Positions 6,660 through 13,547 of a stretch of DNA of 20,602 nt are shown piece by piece. The stretch covers positions 1 through 20,602 of the forward strand of contig NZ_CALHXD010000102.1 in the NCBI RefSeq assembly GCF_938040115.1, in the 5' to 3' direction. Source of the stretch: an uncultured Campylobacter sp. Its GTDB lineage: Bacteria > Campylobacterota > Campylobacteria > Campylobacterales > Campylobacteraceae. The notes below the pieces were generated by a model. It was not told where the DNA came from. It saw only the letters and a program-made list of their open reading frames with translations, and did no database searches. The position numbers were made by a program, and so were the translations under genes. Each line of letters begins with the position of its first letter. Position 1 is the stretch's first letter.

Positions 6660-7760
6660 ATGGAAAAAATAGCGGATATCATAGAATCTATCGCAAATGA
6701 AAAAGGGCTCGAAATCGAGGACGTAAAAGAGCGCGTCATAAGAGCTATTATCAATACCGCAAAGAAAATATACGGCGAAAACTACGAATACGACGCGGTT
6801 ATAGATAATGCGACCAAGACTCTTCATCTATATCAAAAAATCACCGTCGTAGAGGACGGCGACGAGCGCTTAGCCGAGGATAACGAGCATTTTATAGGTC
6901 TAAGAGAGGCTAGAAAGGTCGATAGCGGAGTAGAGATCGGCGACGAGCTAACATACGAGCTATCTACCGACAACCTCGGCCGCACCGCTGCACAAACGCT
7001 TCACAAGGAGCTTGAATACCACATCCAGCGCCTTATGGAGGAAAAAATCTTTCAAAAATATCAAGACATGGTCGGACACATGGTTTTTGGCTCCGTCACG
7101 CGCGTAGATGGCGATGAAAATACCTTCATAGAAATAGACGAGTTGCGAGCCGTGATGCCGCGCAAAAACCGCATAAAAGGCGAGAAATTTAAGCCGGGCG
7201 ACGTCGTAAAAGCCGTCATAAAAAGCGTCTATATCGACAAATCTATGGGTATCAAGGTCGAGCTAAGCCGCACGTCGCCAAAATTCCTCGAAGCACTGCT
7301 AAAAGCCGAAGTACCGGAGATCAAAGACGGACTAGTGCTGATCGCCGCAAGTGCCAGAATCCCGGGCGAACGAGCTAAAGTAGCGCTCGTAGCCACCTCG
7401 CCAAACGTCGATCCCGTGGGCGCGACCGTGGGCACCAAAGGCGTGCGCATAAACGCCGTCACAAAGGAGCTAAACGGCGAAAATATCGACGCGATCGAGT
7501 ATTCGGCCGAGCCTGCGATCCTCATCACGCGAGCGATGGCGCCCGCGATCATCAGCTCGGTTAAAATCGGCGAAAATAACAAAGCCGTCGTGAGCCTAGT
7601 AACCGAGCAAAAGAGCAAGGCTATCGGCAAAAGCGGCATAAATATCAGGCTAGCTAGCATGCTAACAGGCCACGAGATCGAGCTAAACGAGCTAGGCGCT
7701 AGAGGCGAGAGCAAAGACGAAAACGCGAAGGATCTAAAGGCGCTGTTTGGCGATTTGTAG
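6660..7760 (+). CDS. nusA: Transcription termination/antitermination factor NusA
   Basis: NusA binds RNA polymerase and nascent RNA, modulating pausing, Rho-dependent and intrinsic termination. The 366-aa protein shows the N-terminal RNAP-binding domain (1-125), an S1 domain (about 130-200), and KH1 (about 215-285) and KH2 (about 300-350, with the KAIGKSGINIRLA RNA-binding loop). It lacks the C-terminal AR repeats of E. coli NusA, which is normal for epsilonproteobacteria. The ATG follows GGAG by 10 nt. It contains only one AAATTT word in 1.1 kb, against dozens in nearby non-coding DNA. The gene appears monocistronic: a promoter lies before it and a large hairpin with a T tract after it. It does not sit in the usual rimP-nusA-infB operon, as also recalled for C. 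jejuni. Confidence 0.96.
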   Translation: MEKIADIIESIANEKGLEIEDVKERVIRAIINTAKKIYGENYEYDAVIDNATKTLHLYQKITVVEDGDERLAEDNEHFIGLREARKVDSGVEIGDELTYELSTDNLGRTAAQTLHKELEYHIQRLMEEKIFQKYQDMVGHMVFGSVTRVDGDENTFIEIDELRAVMPRKNRIKGEKFKPGDVVKAVIKSVYIDKSMGIKVELSRTSPKFLEALLKAEVPEIKDGLVLIAASARIPGERAKVALVATSPNVDPVGATVGTKGVRINAVTKELNGENIDAIEYSAEPAILITRAMAPAIISSVKIGENNKAVVSLVTEQKSKAIGKSGINIRLASMLTGHEIELNELGARGESKDENAKDLKALFGDL

Positions 7761-7794
7761 CCAAATTTGAGCCCTTTTGGCAGCATTTGTTTAG

Positions 7795-7897
7795 AGCGGT
7801 AAATTTAGGGCGCAACGTCCGGGTTAAATTTGAGTAAATAAATCTAGCTCAAATTTGATCTGTTTCGCGCGCTAAAATTTGCCGCTTTTTATTTTTC
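7795..7897 (+). terminator. Long nested hairpin with T tract after nusA
   Basis: Two inverted repeats nest. The outer stem pairs AGCGG (7795-7799) with CCGCT (7882-7886) and continues inward through 7800-7813 / 7867-7881 with one bulge and one mismatch, about 18 bp in all. The inner stem pairs 7824-7834 with 7848-7858 (11 bp including a G-U). TTTTTATTTTT (7886-7896) follows immediately. This would act as an intrinsic terminator for nusA. The stems are built largely from AAATTTG words in opposite orientation. Confidence 0.55.
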
Positions 7898-8049
7898 AAA
7901 TTTTATCAGTATCCATAATTTAAAAAATAAAAGAAGCCTGCGAGGAAATTAAATTTTAAAATACACCTTGCAAACGCCAAATTTTATTAAACGGCAAAAT
8001 AAGATAAATTTGGGATTTTAAGGCGACGGATAAACCGCCAAATTTTAGG

Positions 8050-8160
8050 TTATTTATTTTTAGTAGAGCGGTACATCGGGTGTTGGTAGTCGTTCCTCTC
8101 GCAACCAGCAGCTAAAAATCCAAATGCCAAAATAAACGCGCATAATACAACTTTTCTCAT
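8050..8160 (-). CDS. Very small lipoprotein (36 aa)
   Basis: This short gene encodes 36 residues: MRKVV, a hydrophobic core, then the perfect lipobox LAAGC with the lipidation cysteine at residue 20. The predicted mature peptide is only about 17 residues (CERNDYQHPMYRSTKNK). A strong ribosome binding site (AAGGGAG on the minus strand) precedes the ATG, and a perfect TATAAT lies about 35 nt upstream. Small lipoproteins of this kind are often missed. With no aspartate at +2 it would be sorted to the outer membrane by the E. coli rule, which may not hold here. The function is unknown. Confidence 0.72.
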   Translation of the reverse strand: MRKVVLCAFILAFGFLAAGCERNDYQHPMYRSTKNK

Positions 8161-8192
8161 TTTCTCCCTTTTTTGAATTTCATTTTCGTGCG

Positions 8193-8198
8193 ATTATA
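8193..8198 (-). promoter_or_regulatory. Promoter of the small lipoprotein gene
   Basis: The minus strand reads AAATTTGCTATAAT: a consensus -10 box with TTTGC directly before it, a close match to Campylobacter promoters. It is 33 nt upstream of the ATG of the 36-aa lipoprotein, which supports that gene being real. The extended part of the promoter is itself an AAATTTG word. Confidence 0.6.
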
Positions 8199-8445
8199 GC
8201 AAATTTCGCCAAATTACCAAAATCTTTGCAGCTAAATTTGACGAAATTTGGGCTGGGCTATTTTGCATCAAATTTGTAGCAGTTTTGCAAGAATCGAGCA
8301 GTATATATGTCAAATTTGCCAGGTCCCACGCATGCAACGGATTCGCGCCTGCGGGCAAATTTACTAGCCCAAATTTATCCCGCTCGGCGACTCGTTTCGC
8401 GACGCCCCGAGCCGTAATATATTAAATTTTTATCCAAAAAAAAGT

Positions 8446-8451
8446 AGAATA
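8446..8451 (+). promoter_or_regulatory. Possible dnaX promoter
   Basis: TAGAAT at 8446-8451 follows a run of eight A and matches the -10 consensus at five of six positions. It is 27 nt before the GTG start. TAATAT at 8415-8420 is an alternative. Confidence 0.35.
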
Positions 8452-8478
8452 TCTCATCTTAAATTTAAGGAAAAATCC

Positions 8479-11058
8479 GTGTTGCAAGCATTAGCGCTTA
8501 GATATAGACCGCGAAATTTTAGCGAGCTCGTAGGCCAGGAGGCCGTCAGCACCAGCCTCACGCACGCTCTGGACGAGAACCGCCTAACCCACGCCTACCT
8601 TTTTTCGGGACTTCGCGGCAGCGGCAAGACATCAAGCGCGAGGATATTTTCGAAGGCGCTTGTTTGCGATCGCGGCCCGACAAGCCGGCCCTGCGAGCAG
8701 TGCGCCAACTGTATCGCTGCAAACGAAGGCCGCCACATCGATATCATCGAGATGGACGCGGCCAGCCACCGCGGTATCGACGATATAAAGGGGCTCATCG
8801 AGCAGACCAAATACGCTCCGGCGATCGCGCGCTTTAAGATTTTTATCATCGACGAGGTGCACATGCTCTCCACGCCTGCGTTTAACGCGCTGCTAAAGAC
8901 GCTCGAGGAGCCGCCGCCCTACGTCAAATTTATCCTAGCCACGACTGATCCGCTCAAGCTCCCGGCTACGGTGCTATCGCGCACGCAGCATTTTAGATTT
9001 CGCCAGATCTCGCGCCCGGACGTCGTCGCGCATCTTGACTTTATCCTAAACCGCGAAAACGTCCCGCACGAAAAAGAGGCTCTCGAGATCCTCGCTCGTA
9101 GCGGCGCGGGCTCGCTGCGCGACACTCTCACGCTGCTAGATCAGGCCATCATCTACGCCAAGGGCGAGCTAACGCAAAGCGCCGTCGCGCAGATGCTGGG
9201 ACTGCTTGATCCGCAGCGCATAGAGGAGATTTTGGCGTTCGTTATGAGCGGCGATAAATCAGCCGTAAGCGCGGCGGTAGCGCAGCTGGAGAGCTATGAT
9301 GCCGAGATGGTGATAGATGAGATAACGGCAAATCTAAAAGCAAATTTCCTCGCGCAAAGCCCGAAATACTCGCTGCTTTTATACGAGAGATTTTTTAGGA
9401 TCCTCTCGCAGGCGCGTTCGATGCTAAGCGTCAGCAGTGACGGCGGATTCGTGCTTGGCGTGATGCTTTTTATGATGATCGAGGCGATAAATCTAAAATC
9501 GATCGACGAGATGATAGCCGTTGACGCGAGGGAAAAATTTGCGGATTCGCAGGCGCGCACGGCCGATTTTGGCGGCTCCCGCGCGGCGTCAAATTTTGCT
9601 GGCGGACGAGGCGAAGCGGCTAAATCTGCGGCTCCTACACAGACGGGTCAAATTTCGCCCTCTGCGGACGGATCAAATTTGACGGGCGCAAACGTGGCTA
9701 AACTCGCTTCACAAAACGGTACGGCTCAGGGGCGAAATTTGAGCGCTCAGACTCTAGCCGGCTCGGCAAATTTAAATGCCAAGACGCCGCAGGAGCCGGG
9801 CGACCAAACCCATGCCGCGAAAACCCCAAATCCCGCTTACGAGGCGTTTTTGGCCAAAATTTACGACCGTAGCTTTGATCTTGGCGAGTGTTTTAAAAAC
9901 TGTATCGAGTTTTTGGAGTTTTCGGACGGCTGTATAAGTCTAGCCTCAAACGCGGCGGGCGAGGATCAGAAGCGGCTTCGAGAGGGTTCGAAGGTGATTT
10001 TGCAGATCTTGCGAAGTCTTTTTGGCGAGAGCGCAAAGATAAAGATAACTCCCAAGCAAAGCCCCGAAGTAGGGGCGCAAGAGCAAAAGGGCTCGGCAAA
10101 TTTGGATGACGAGCGCGGTGGTGCGGCAAAATCTGAGAGCAATGAGGTGACGCCAAACCAGGCTGGCTCCAAATTTGACTCGGACGTCATGCCGGAAAAT
10201 TTAAGCCAAAACGACCAAGCGCAAGAGCTCTCAAATTTGACGGGGAATTTATTTTCGGACGGTAGTGAGGAGAGGACGGCTACGCCCTCGGAGCAAAATT
10301 TAGACGCCAAATTTGAAAGCGGCGAGCGGGGCGAGCAAACGCAAATTTTGACGCCGCAAGCGCAGGCGGCGAACGACTCGGCGCCTAGCGCGCAGACCAA
10401 TAGCGACTCGCCTATGGGCGAAACCGAGCCCTTAAATTTAAACGAAAACGAGTCAAATTTCACGCAAAACTCGCAGACGGATTTAAATCAACCGGCCGAG
10501 CCTAAATTTGCGCCTGATTTTGAGAGTATGCGCGACGACACGCACGATTTTCATGAGGCGTATTCACTAAAATTTAAGACCGACGACGGAATCGCAGCCA
10601 GGGCGGATCTGGCGTTTTTAGATGATGAACTAAGGCAACTCGAGAGTCAAAACGCCGCAAAAACGGAGCAAAAATCAAGTAGCGCCACAGCTAAATTTAA
10701 CCAAAACCACGCGCCGCAAACGGCTACCTTTGGCGAGCCGCCGTTTGATCCTGATGATGTGAGCGAGATGTTTAGCGAGGCGGCCGAGTATGATGACGGC
10801 CTTTTTGAGCAAGAGGCAAGCGAGTCGGCAAGTACGACTGCAAGGCAAAATTTAGATACGGCAAATTTGAGCGGCGAGAAGTTTCAAAACGAAGCAAATT
10901 TTGAAGGCTCGTCCTCAAGCGAGGCAAATTTAAACGCTCAAAATCCTACGTCAAATTTGGCCGCAAAAACCCAAACCGATCCCAAAGTAGCAAAAAATCA
11001 AGCGGTTTTAAAAGAAGCCAAACGACTGTTTGGAGAGCCTGAAGTTTTGGAGATTTGA
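8479..11058 (+). CDS. dnaX: DNA polymerase III subunit DnaX (gamma/tau), expanded C-terminus
   Basis: DnaX is the ATPase of the clamp loader. Residues 1-220 carry the AAA+ core: Walker A GLRGSGKTS (near 44-52), a four-cysteine zinc module (C69, C78, C81, C84 approximately), DEVHML, LEEPP and sensor 1 (LATTD). Domain III follows to about 360. A compact domain (about 450-525, starting PAYEAFLAKIY) and the last 25 residues (ending KRLFGEPEVLEI) look conserved. Between them, about 360-450 and 530-835 are low-complexity linkers full of A/S-N-L and A-K-F units written by AAATTTG words. At 859 aa it is far longer than the roughly 500 aa I recall for C. jejuni DnaX. The start is GTG at 8479 with AAGGA 7 nt upstream. 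I see no obvious slippery frameshift site. Confidence 0.95.
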   Translation: MLQALALRYRPRNFSELVGQEAVSTSLTHALDENRLTHAYLFSGLRGSGKTSSARIFSKALVCDRGPTSRPCEQCANCIAANEGRHIDIIEMDAASHRGIDDIKGLIEQTKYAPAIARFKIFIIDEVHMLSTPAFNALLKTLEEPPPYVKFILATTDPLKLPATVLSRTQHFRFRQISRPDVVAHLDFILNRENVPHEKEALEILARSGAGSLRDTLTLLDQAIIYAKGELTQSAVAQMLGLLDPQRIEEILAFVMSGDKSAVSAAVAQLESYDAEMVIDEITANLKANFLAQSPKYSLLLYERFFRILSQARSMLSVSSDGGFVLGVMLFMMIEAINLKSIDEMIAVDAREKFADSQARTADFGGSRAASNFAGGRGEAAKSAAPTQTGQISPSADGSNLTGANVAKLASQNGTAQGRNLSAQTLAGSANLNAKTPQEPGDQTHAAKTPNPAYEAFLAKIYDRSFDLGECFKNCIEFLEFSDGCISLASNAAGEDQKRLREGSKVILQILRSLFGESAKIKITPKQSPEVGAQEQKGSANLDDERGGAAKSESNEVTPNQAGSKFDSDVMPENLSQNDQAQELSNLTGNLFSDGSEERTATPSEQNLDAKFESGERGEQTQILTPQAQAANDSAPSAQTNSDSPMGETEPLNLNENESNFTQNSQTDLNQPAEPKFAPDFESMRDDTHDFHEAYSLKFKTDDGIAARADLAFLDDELRQLESQNAAKTEQKSSSATAKFNQNHAPQTATFGEPPFDPDDVSEMFSEAAEYDDGLFEQEASESASTTARQNLDTANLSGEKFQNEANFEGSSSSEANLNAQNPTSNLAAKTQTDPKVAKNQAVLKEAKRLFGEPEVLEI
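9530..10965 (+). repeat. AAATTT-rich linker DNA inside dnaX
   Basis: I count 24 AAATTT words in about 1.44 kb, roughly one per 60 bp, where a random sequence of this composition should have less than one. Most are read as xCA AAT TTG (A/S-N-L) or as AAA TTT (K-F). The reading frame stays open throughout. The words are concentrated in the two linkers, and few occur in the AAA+ core. Confidence 0.7.
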
Positions 11059-11082
11059 GGGGTTTGATTCGGCTCTAAATTC

Positions 11083-11706
11083 GTGGGCAAGTTTTATTGC
11101 CTTTGTTGTGGCGCGACCGTCAAAGCGTGGAATAACGGTTTAAACGCCGATCAGAAAAAGCGATTAGAGCGTGAGCTAAAAATAGGCGTGAGTTTAGGCG
11201 AAACTACGCCGATGTTGGCTCAAAGAATAGCGCAGGCTTTACAAAAAAACAAACGCGATGCCACAGCGATAGCATTAACCGGAGCGGGCGCAATAGTAAG
11301 CGAGATCCGTCAAGCCTTTTTTGAAGCAAACGATGGCGTCATAAAATGCTACAAATATCAAGCCACGCTAGATACTCGCACGTCCGAGCTATGCAGAGCC
11401 TACGACGGGCTAATCTGGGATAAAGACTACAAACCTATCGGGCATAACTTCCCGTTTCGCAAACCGCGCGTAAATACTCATTTTAATTGCCGCAGCGTCA
11501 TAATACCCGTAACTAAAAGCTGGGACGAGCTAGGCGTCGAGGGAATGGACGAAGCAAGCGGTCGCACTAGGTCAAGTATGAACGGCTACGTGCCGCAGGA
11601 TATGACGTTTAACGACTGGCTAAAAACCCAAAGCCCCGAAAAATTTAACTCAAAGCCCAGAAAACCTCGGACGCCGAATAGCTTAACAAATCTGCAGCAA
11701 ATTTGA
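11083..11706 (+). pseudogene. Mu gpF / SPP1 gp7-like phage head protein fragment
   Basis: The 207-aa open frame matches the conserved middle of phage minor head proteins of the SPP1 gp7 / Mu gpF family: a helical lead-in (LNADQKKRLERELKIG), then DTRTSELCRAYDG (about residues 96-108) and THFNCRS (about 131-137), the family's Cys/His signature. Full-length relatives are roughly 300-450 aa. Here the front begins only 24 bp after the dnaX stop, with a GTG and no ribosome binding site, and the back dissolves into an unrelated K/P/N-rich tail after TFNDWLKTQSPE. No other phage gene is present. I read it as a remnant cut at both ends, although the frame is still open. A short live gene cannot be excluded. 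Confidence 0.6.
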
Positions 11707-12055
11707 GCTTTAAAGGCGCTGGGCGGTAAAATTTGCAAATCCGTCGCGGCGATAAAGGTACGGCGTGTTTGGCGGCGCAGCAAAATTTAAACAAAAAAGC
11801 AAAGCGTGCATAAAGCGGCTAGTCTCGTAAATTTAGCGTAAGATACGAAGCGACGGACGACGAAAGTTGAAAGCAAATTTAAAAAGCTGCATTAAATTTT
11901 GGCTCTTAAATAGTCCGCCGTCGCAGACGTAAATTTAAGCGGCGACGGTTTGTAAATTTATAAAAATTAGAGTATTTTAAAGTAGGTCGGCGAGCCGCGA
12001 ACGACTCGCGCGGAAGATAAGATCGACCGTCAAATTTGGCCCAAAGAGCGCAAAT
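11707..12055. other. Intergenic region between phage fragment and rho
   Basis: No gene is visible. About ten AAATTT words occur. The 7-mer GCGACGG appears at 11850-11856 and 11942-11948, and its complement CCGTCGC lies between them (11918-11924), so two mutually exclusive stems are possible. Short GC-rich dyads at 11990-12013 lie just beyond the end of rho. Confidence 0.5.
11918..11948. terminator. Possible hairpin between converging dnaX side and rho
   Basis: CCGTCGC (11918-11924) pairs with GCGACGG (11942-11948), a 7-bp GC-rich stem with a 17-nt loop that contains AAATTT. On the plus strand it is followed by TTTGTAAATTTATAAAA rather than a pure T run, so terminator function is uncertain. 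Confidence 0.3.
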
Positions 12056-13405
12056 TTACGACTCGTTTAGGATTGAAAGCAACTCTTTATTGTCCTTGGT
12101 TTTTAGCATCTTGGCGTATAAAAACTTAAGCGCCTCTACGTCGTCCATCGTCGCGATCGCCGAGCGGATAGCCCAGATCTTTTGCAGTTCGTCCGGTTTT
12201 TGCAGTAACTCCTCTTTTCTGGTGCCTGATTTTAGTACGTTGATGGCCGGGTAAATTCGGCGGTCGGAGATGTTGCGATCTAGTACGATCTCGCTGTTGC
12301 CCGTGCCTTTAAACTCCTCAAAAATAACCTCGTCCATACGCGAGCCCGTGTCGATGAGTGCGGTGGCGATTATAGTGAGGCTGCCGCCGTGTTCGATGTT
12401 TCTCGCTGCGCCGAAAAAGCGTTTCGGCTTATGCAGTGCATTTGCGTCCACGCCACCCGTTAGCACCTTGCCGCTTGGCGGAGTTACGGTGTTGTACGCG
12501 CGCGCTAGGCGGGTGATGCTATCAAGCAGGATGATGACGTCCTTGCCCATTTCTACGAGGCGTTTGGCCTTTTCGATGACGAGTTCGGCGACGCGCACGT
12601 GGTTCATCGCAGGCAGGTCAAACGTCGAGCTAAACACTTCGCCCTTTACGCAGCGCTGCATGTCGGTGACCTCCTCGGGACGCTCGTCCACGAGCAAGAC
12701 CATGAGATGCGACTCGGGGTGGTTGCGCGCGATGCCGTGGGCTAGCTCTTTCATAAGCTCGGTTTTACCGCTTCTAGGAGGTGCGACGATGAGGCCGCGC
12801 TGACCCTTGCCAAGAGGCGTAAAGAGATCTAGCACGCGGCCCGTTAGCTTCATCGGGTCGTATTCGAGGCGAAGTTTTTCCGTCGGGAAAAGCGGGGTTA
12901 AGTTGTCAAATAGCGGGCGCTCCTTGGCCTCGATTAGCGGCATATAGTTTAGCGCCTCGATTTTTAGCAGGGCGTAGTATTTTTCCTGATCTTTTGGTTC
13001 GCGCACTTGACCCGTCACGATGTCGCCCACGCGCAGCGCAAATTTGCGAATTTGAGAGTTTGAGACATAGGCGTCGTTTGAGCTGTCGCTGAGGTTTGCG
13101 TCTACCGAGCGCAAAAAGCCGTAGCCCTCGCTCGTGATCTCTAAAATGCCCGTGAAAAGTATAAATCCGCCTTGTTTTGTTTGGGTTTTTAGGATCTCAA
13201 ATATCAAATCTTGTCTGCGAAATTCGCGTGGATTCTCGACGCCTACGCTGTTTGCGATAGCGATAAGCTCCTCTAGGCTAAGAGTTCTTAGCTCTTCGAT
13301 TTTGTGTCCGTCGACGGGGATGTGGGTGCGCGAGTTTGGATATTTTTTGATTGTTTTTTGATTTTCCTGCGCTGAATTTGCAGGCTGGGTTGCGTTATTT
13401 TCCAT
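12056..13405 (-). CDS. rho: Transcription termination factor Rho
   Basis: Rho is the hexameric RNA helicase that ends Rho-dependent transcription. The 449-aa protein has an N-terminal helical RHO_N domain (about 35-75), the OB-fold RNA-binding CSD (about 80-155, with GYGFLRS) and the ATPase core. The core carries Walker A APPRSGKTE (208-216), the DERPEEV turn (240-246), Walker B VIILLD (290-295) and SITRLARAYN. The first 28 residues are a polar N/Q-rich tail. Length and motifs are canonical. The ATG at 13405 follows GAGGA. In C. jejuni rho lies next to dnaX (from memory); here a phage fragment separates them. Only one or two AAATTT words touch this gene. Confidence 0.97.
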   Translation of the reverse strand: MENNATQPANSAQENQKTIKKYPNSRTHIPVDGHKIEELRTLSLEELIAIANSVGVENPREFRRQDLIFEILKTQTKQGGFILFTGILEITSEGYGFLRSVDANLSDSSNDAYVSNSQIRKFALRVGDIVTGQVREPKDQEKYYALLKIEALNYMPLIEAKERPLFDNLTPLFPTEKLRLEYDPMKLTGRVLDLFTPLGKGQRGLIVAPPRSGKTELMKELAHGIARNHPESHLMVLLVDERPEEVTDMQRCVKGEVFSSTFDLPAMNHVRVAELVIEKAKRLVEMGKDVIILLDSITRLARAYNTVTPPSGKVLTGGVDANALHKPKRFFGAARNIEHGGSLTIIATALIDTGSRMDEVIFEEFKGTGNSEIVLDRNISDRRIYPAINVLKSGTRKEELLQKPDELQKIWAIRSAIATMDDVEALKFLYAKMLKTKDNKELLSILNES

Positions 13406-13477
13406 CGTGTCCTCTTTAAAATTACGGAATAATTTTGTAGATAAATTTAAGTTTCAAAAGAAGTTTTGAAAGCCCGC

Positions 13478-13506
13478 ATTTTATAAAATTTTGGCTTTGA
13501 TGTCAA
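13478..13506 (-). promoter_or_regulatory. Possible rho promoter
   Basis: The minus strand has TTGACA (13501-13506) and, 17 nt downstream, TAAAAT (13478-13483); TATAAA at 13480-13485 is an alternative at 15 nt. The leader would be about 65 nt. Its -35 element lies within about 10 bp of the oppositely facing -10 box of the CDF gene, so the two promoters overlap. Confidence 0.4.
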
Positions 13507-13513
13507 GAAGTGA

Positions 13514-13519
13514 TATAAT
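13514..13519 (+). promoter_or_regulatory. Promoter of the cation efflux gene
   Basis: TATAAT at 13514-13519, after GTGA. Transcription should begin near 13526, which rules out the TTG at 13491 and the ATG at 13500 as starts. It supports the ATG at 13548 with AAGGA at 13535-13539. Confidence 0.55.
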
Positions 13520-13547
13520 CTCGCCAAAAATGAAAAGGAATTTCAAA

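Larger units (their letters stand above)
7761..8478. other. nusA-dnaX intergenic region
   Basis: About 720 bp hold the nusA hairpin (7795-7897), a 36-aa lipoprotein gene on the minus strand (8050-8160), its promoter, and a dnaX leader with GC-rich partial dyads near 8374-8410. Roughly 18 AAATTT words occur in both orientations. I looked for an SRP RNA, which lies beside dnaX in some bacteria, and did not find its conserved core. Confidence 0.6.

Noticed and set aside
6513..6827. Minus-strand open frame of about 100 codons across the nusA start
   Set aside because: It is antisense to the nusA 5' end and covers both divergent promoters; composition is F/Y/I-rich antisense artefact with no ribosome binding site.
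7760..7781. Small hairpin GCCAAA/TTTGGC directly at the nusA stop codon
   Set aside because: A 6-bp stem with a 10-nt loop and no T tract; the larger hairpin just downstream with TTTTTATTTTT is a better terminator.
8221..8478. Possible SRP RNA (ffs) upstream of dnaX, suggested by GCCAGGTCCCACGCATGCAA
   Set aside because: The conserved SRP loop (GGTCAGGTCCGGAAGGAAGC type) is absent and no long closing stem is evident.
13491..13547. Upstream TTG/ATG starts that would lengthen the CDF protein by 7-19 residues
   Set aside because: The TATAAT promoter at 13514-13519 lies after the TTG (13491) and ATG (13500), and the only good ribosome binding site serves ATG 13548.
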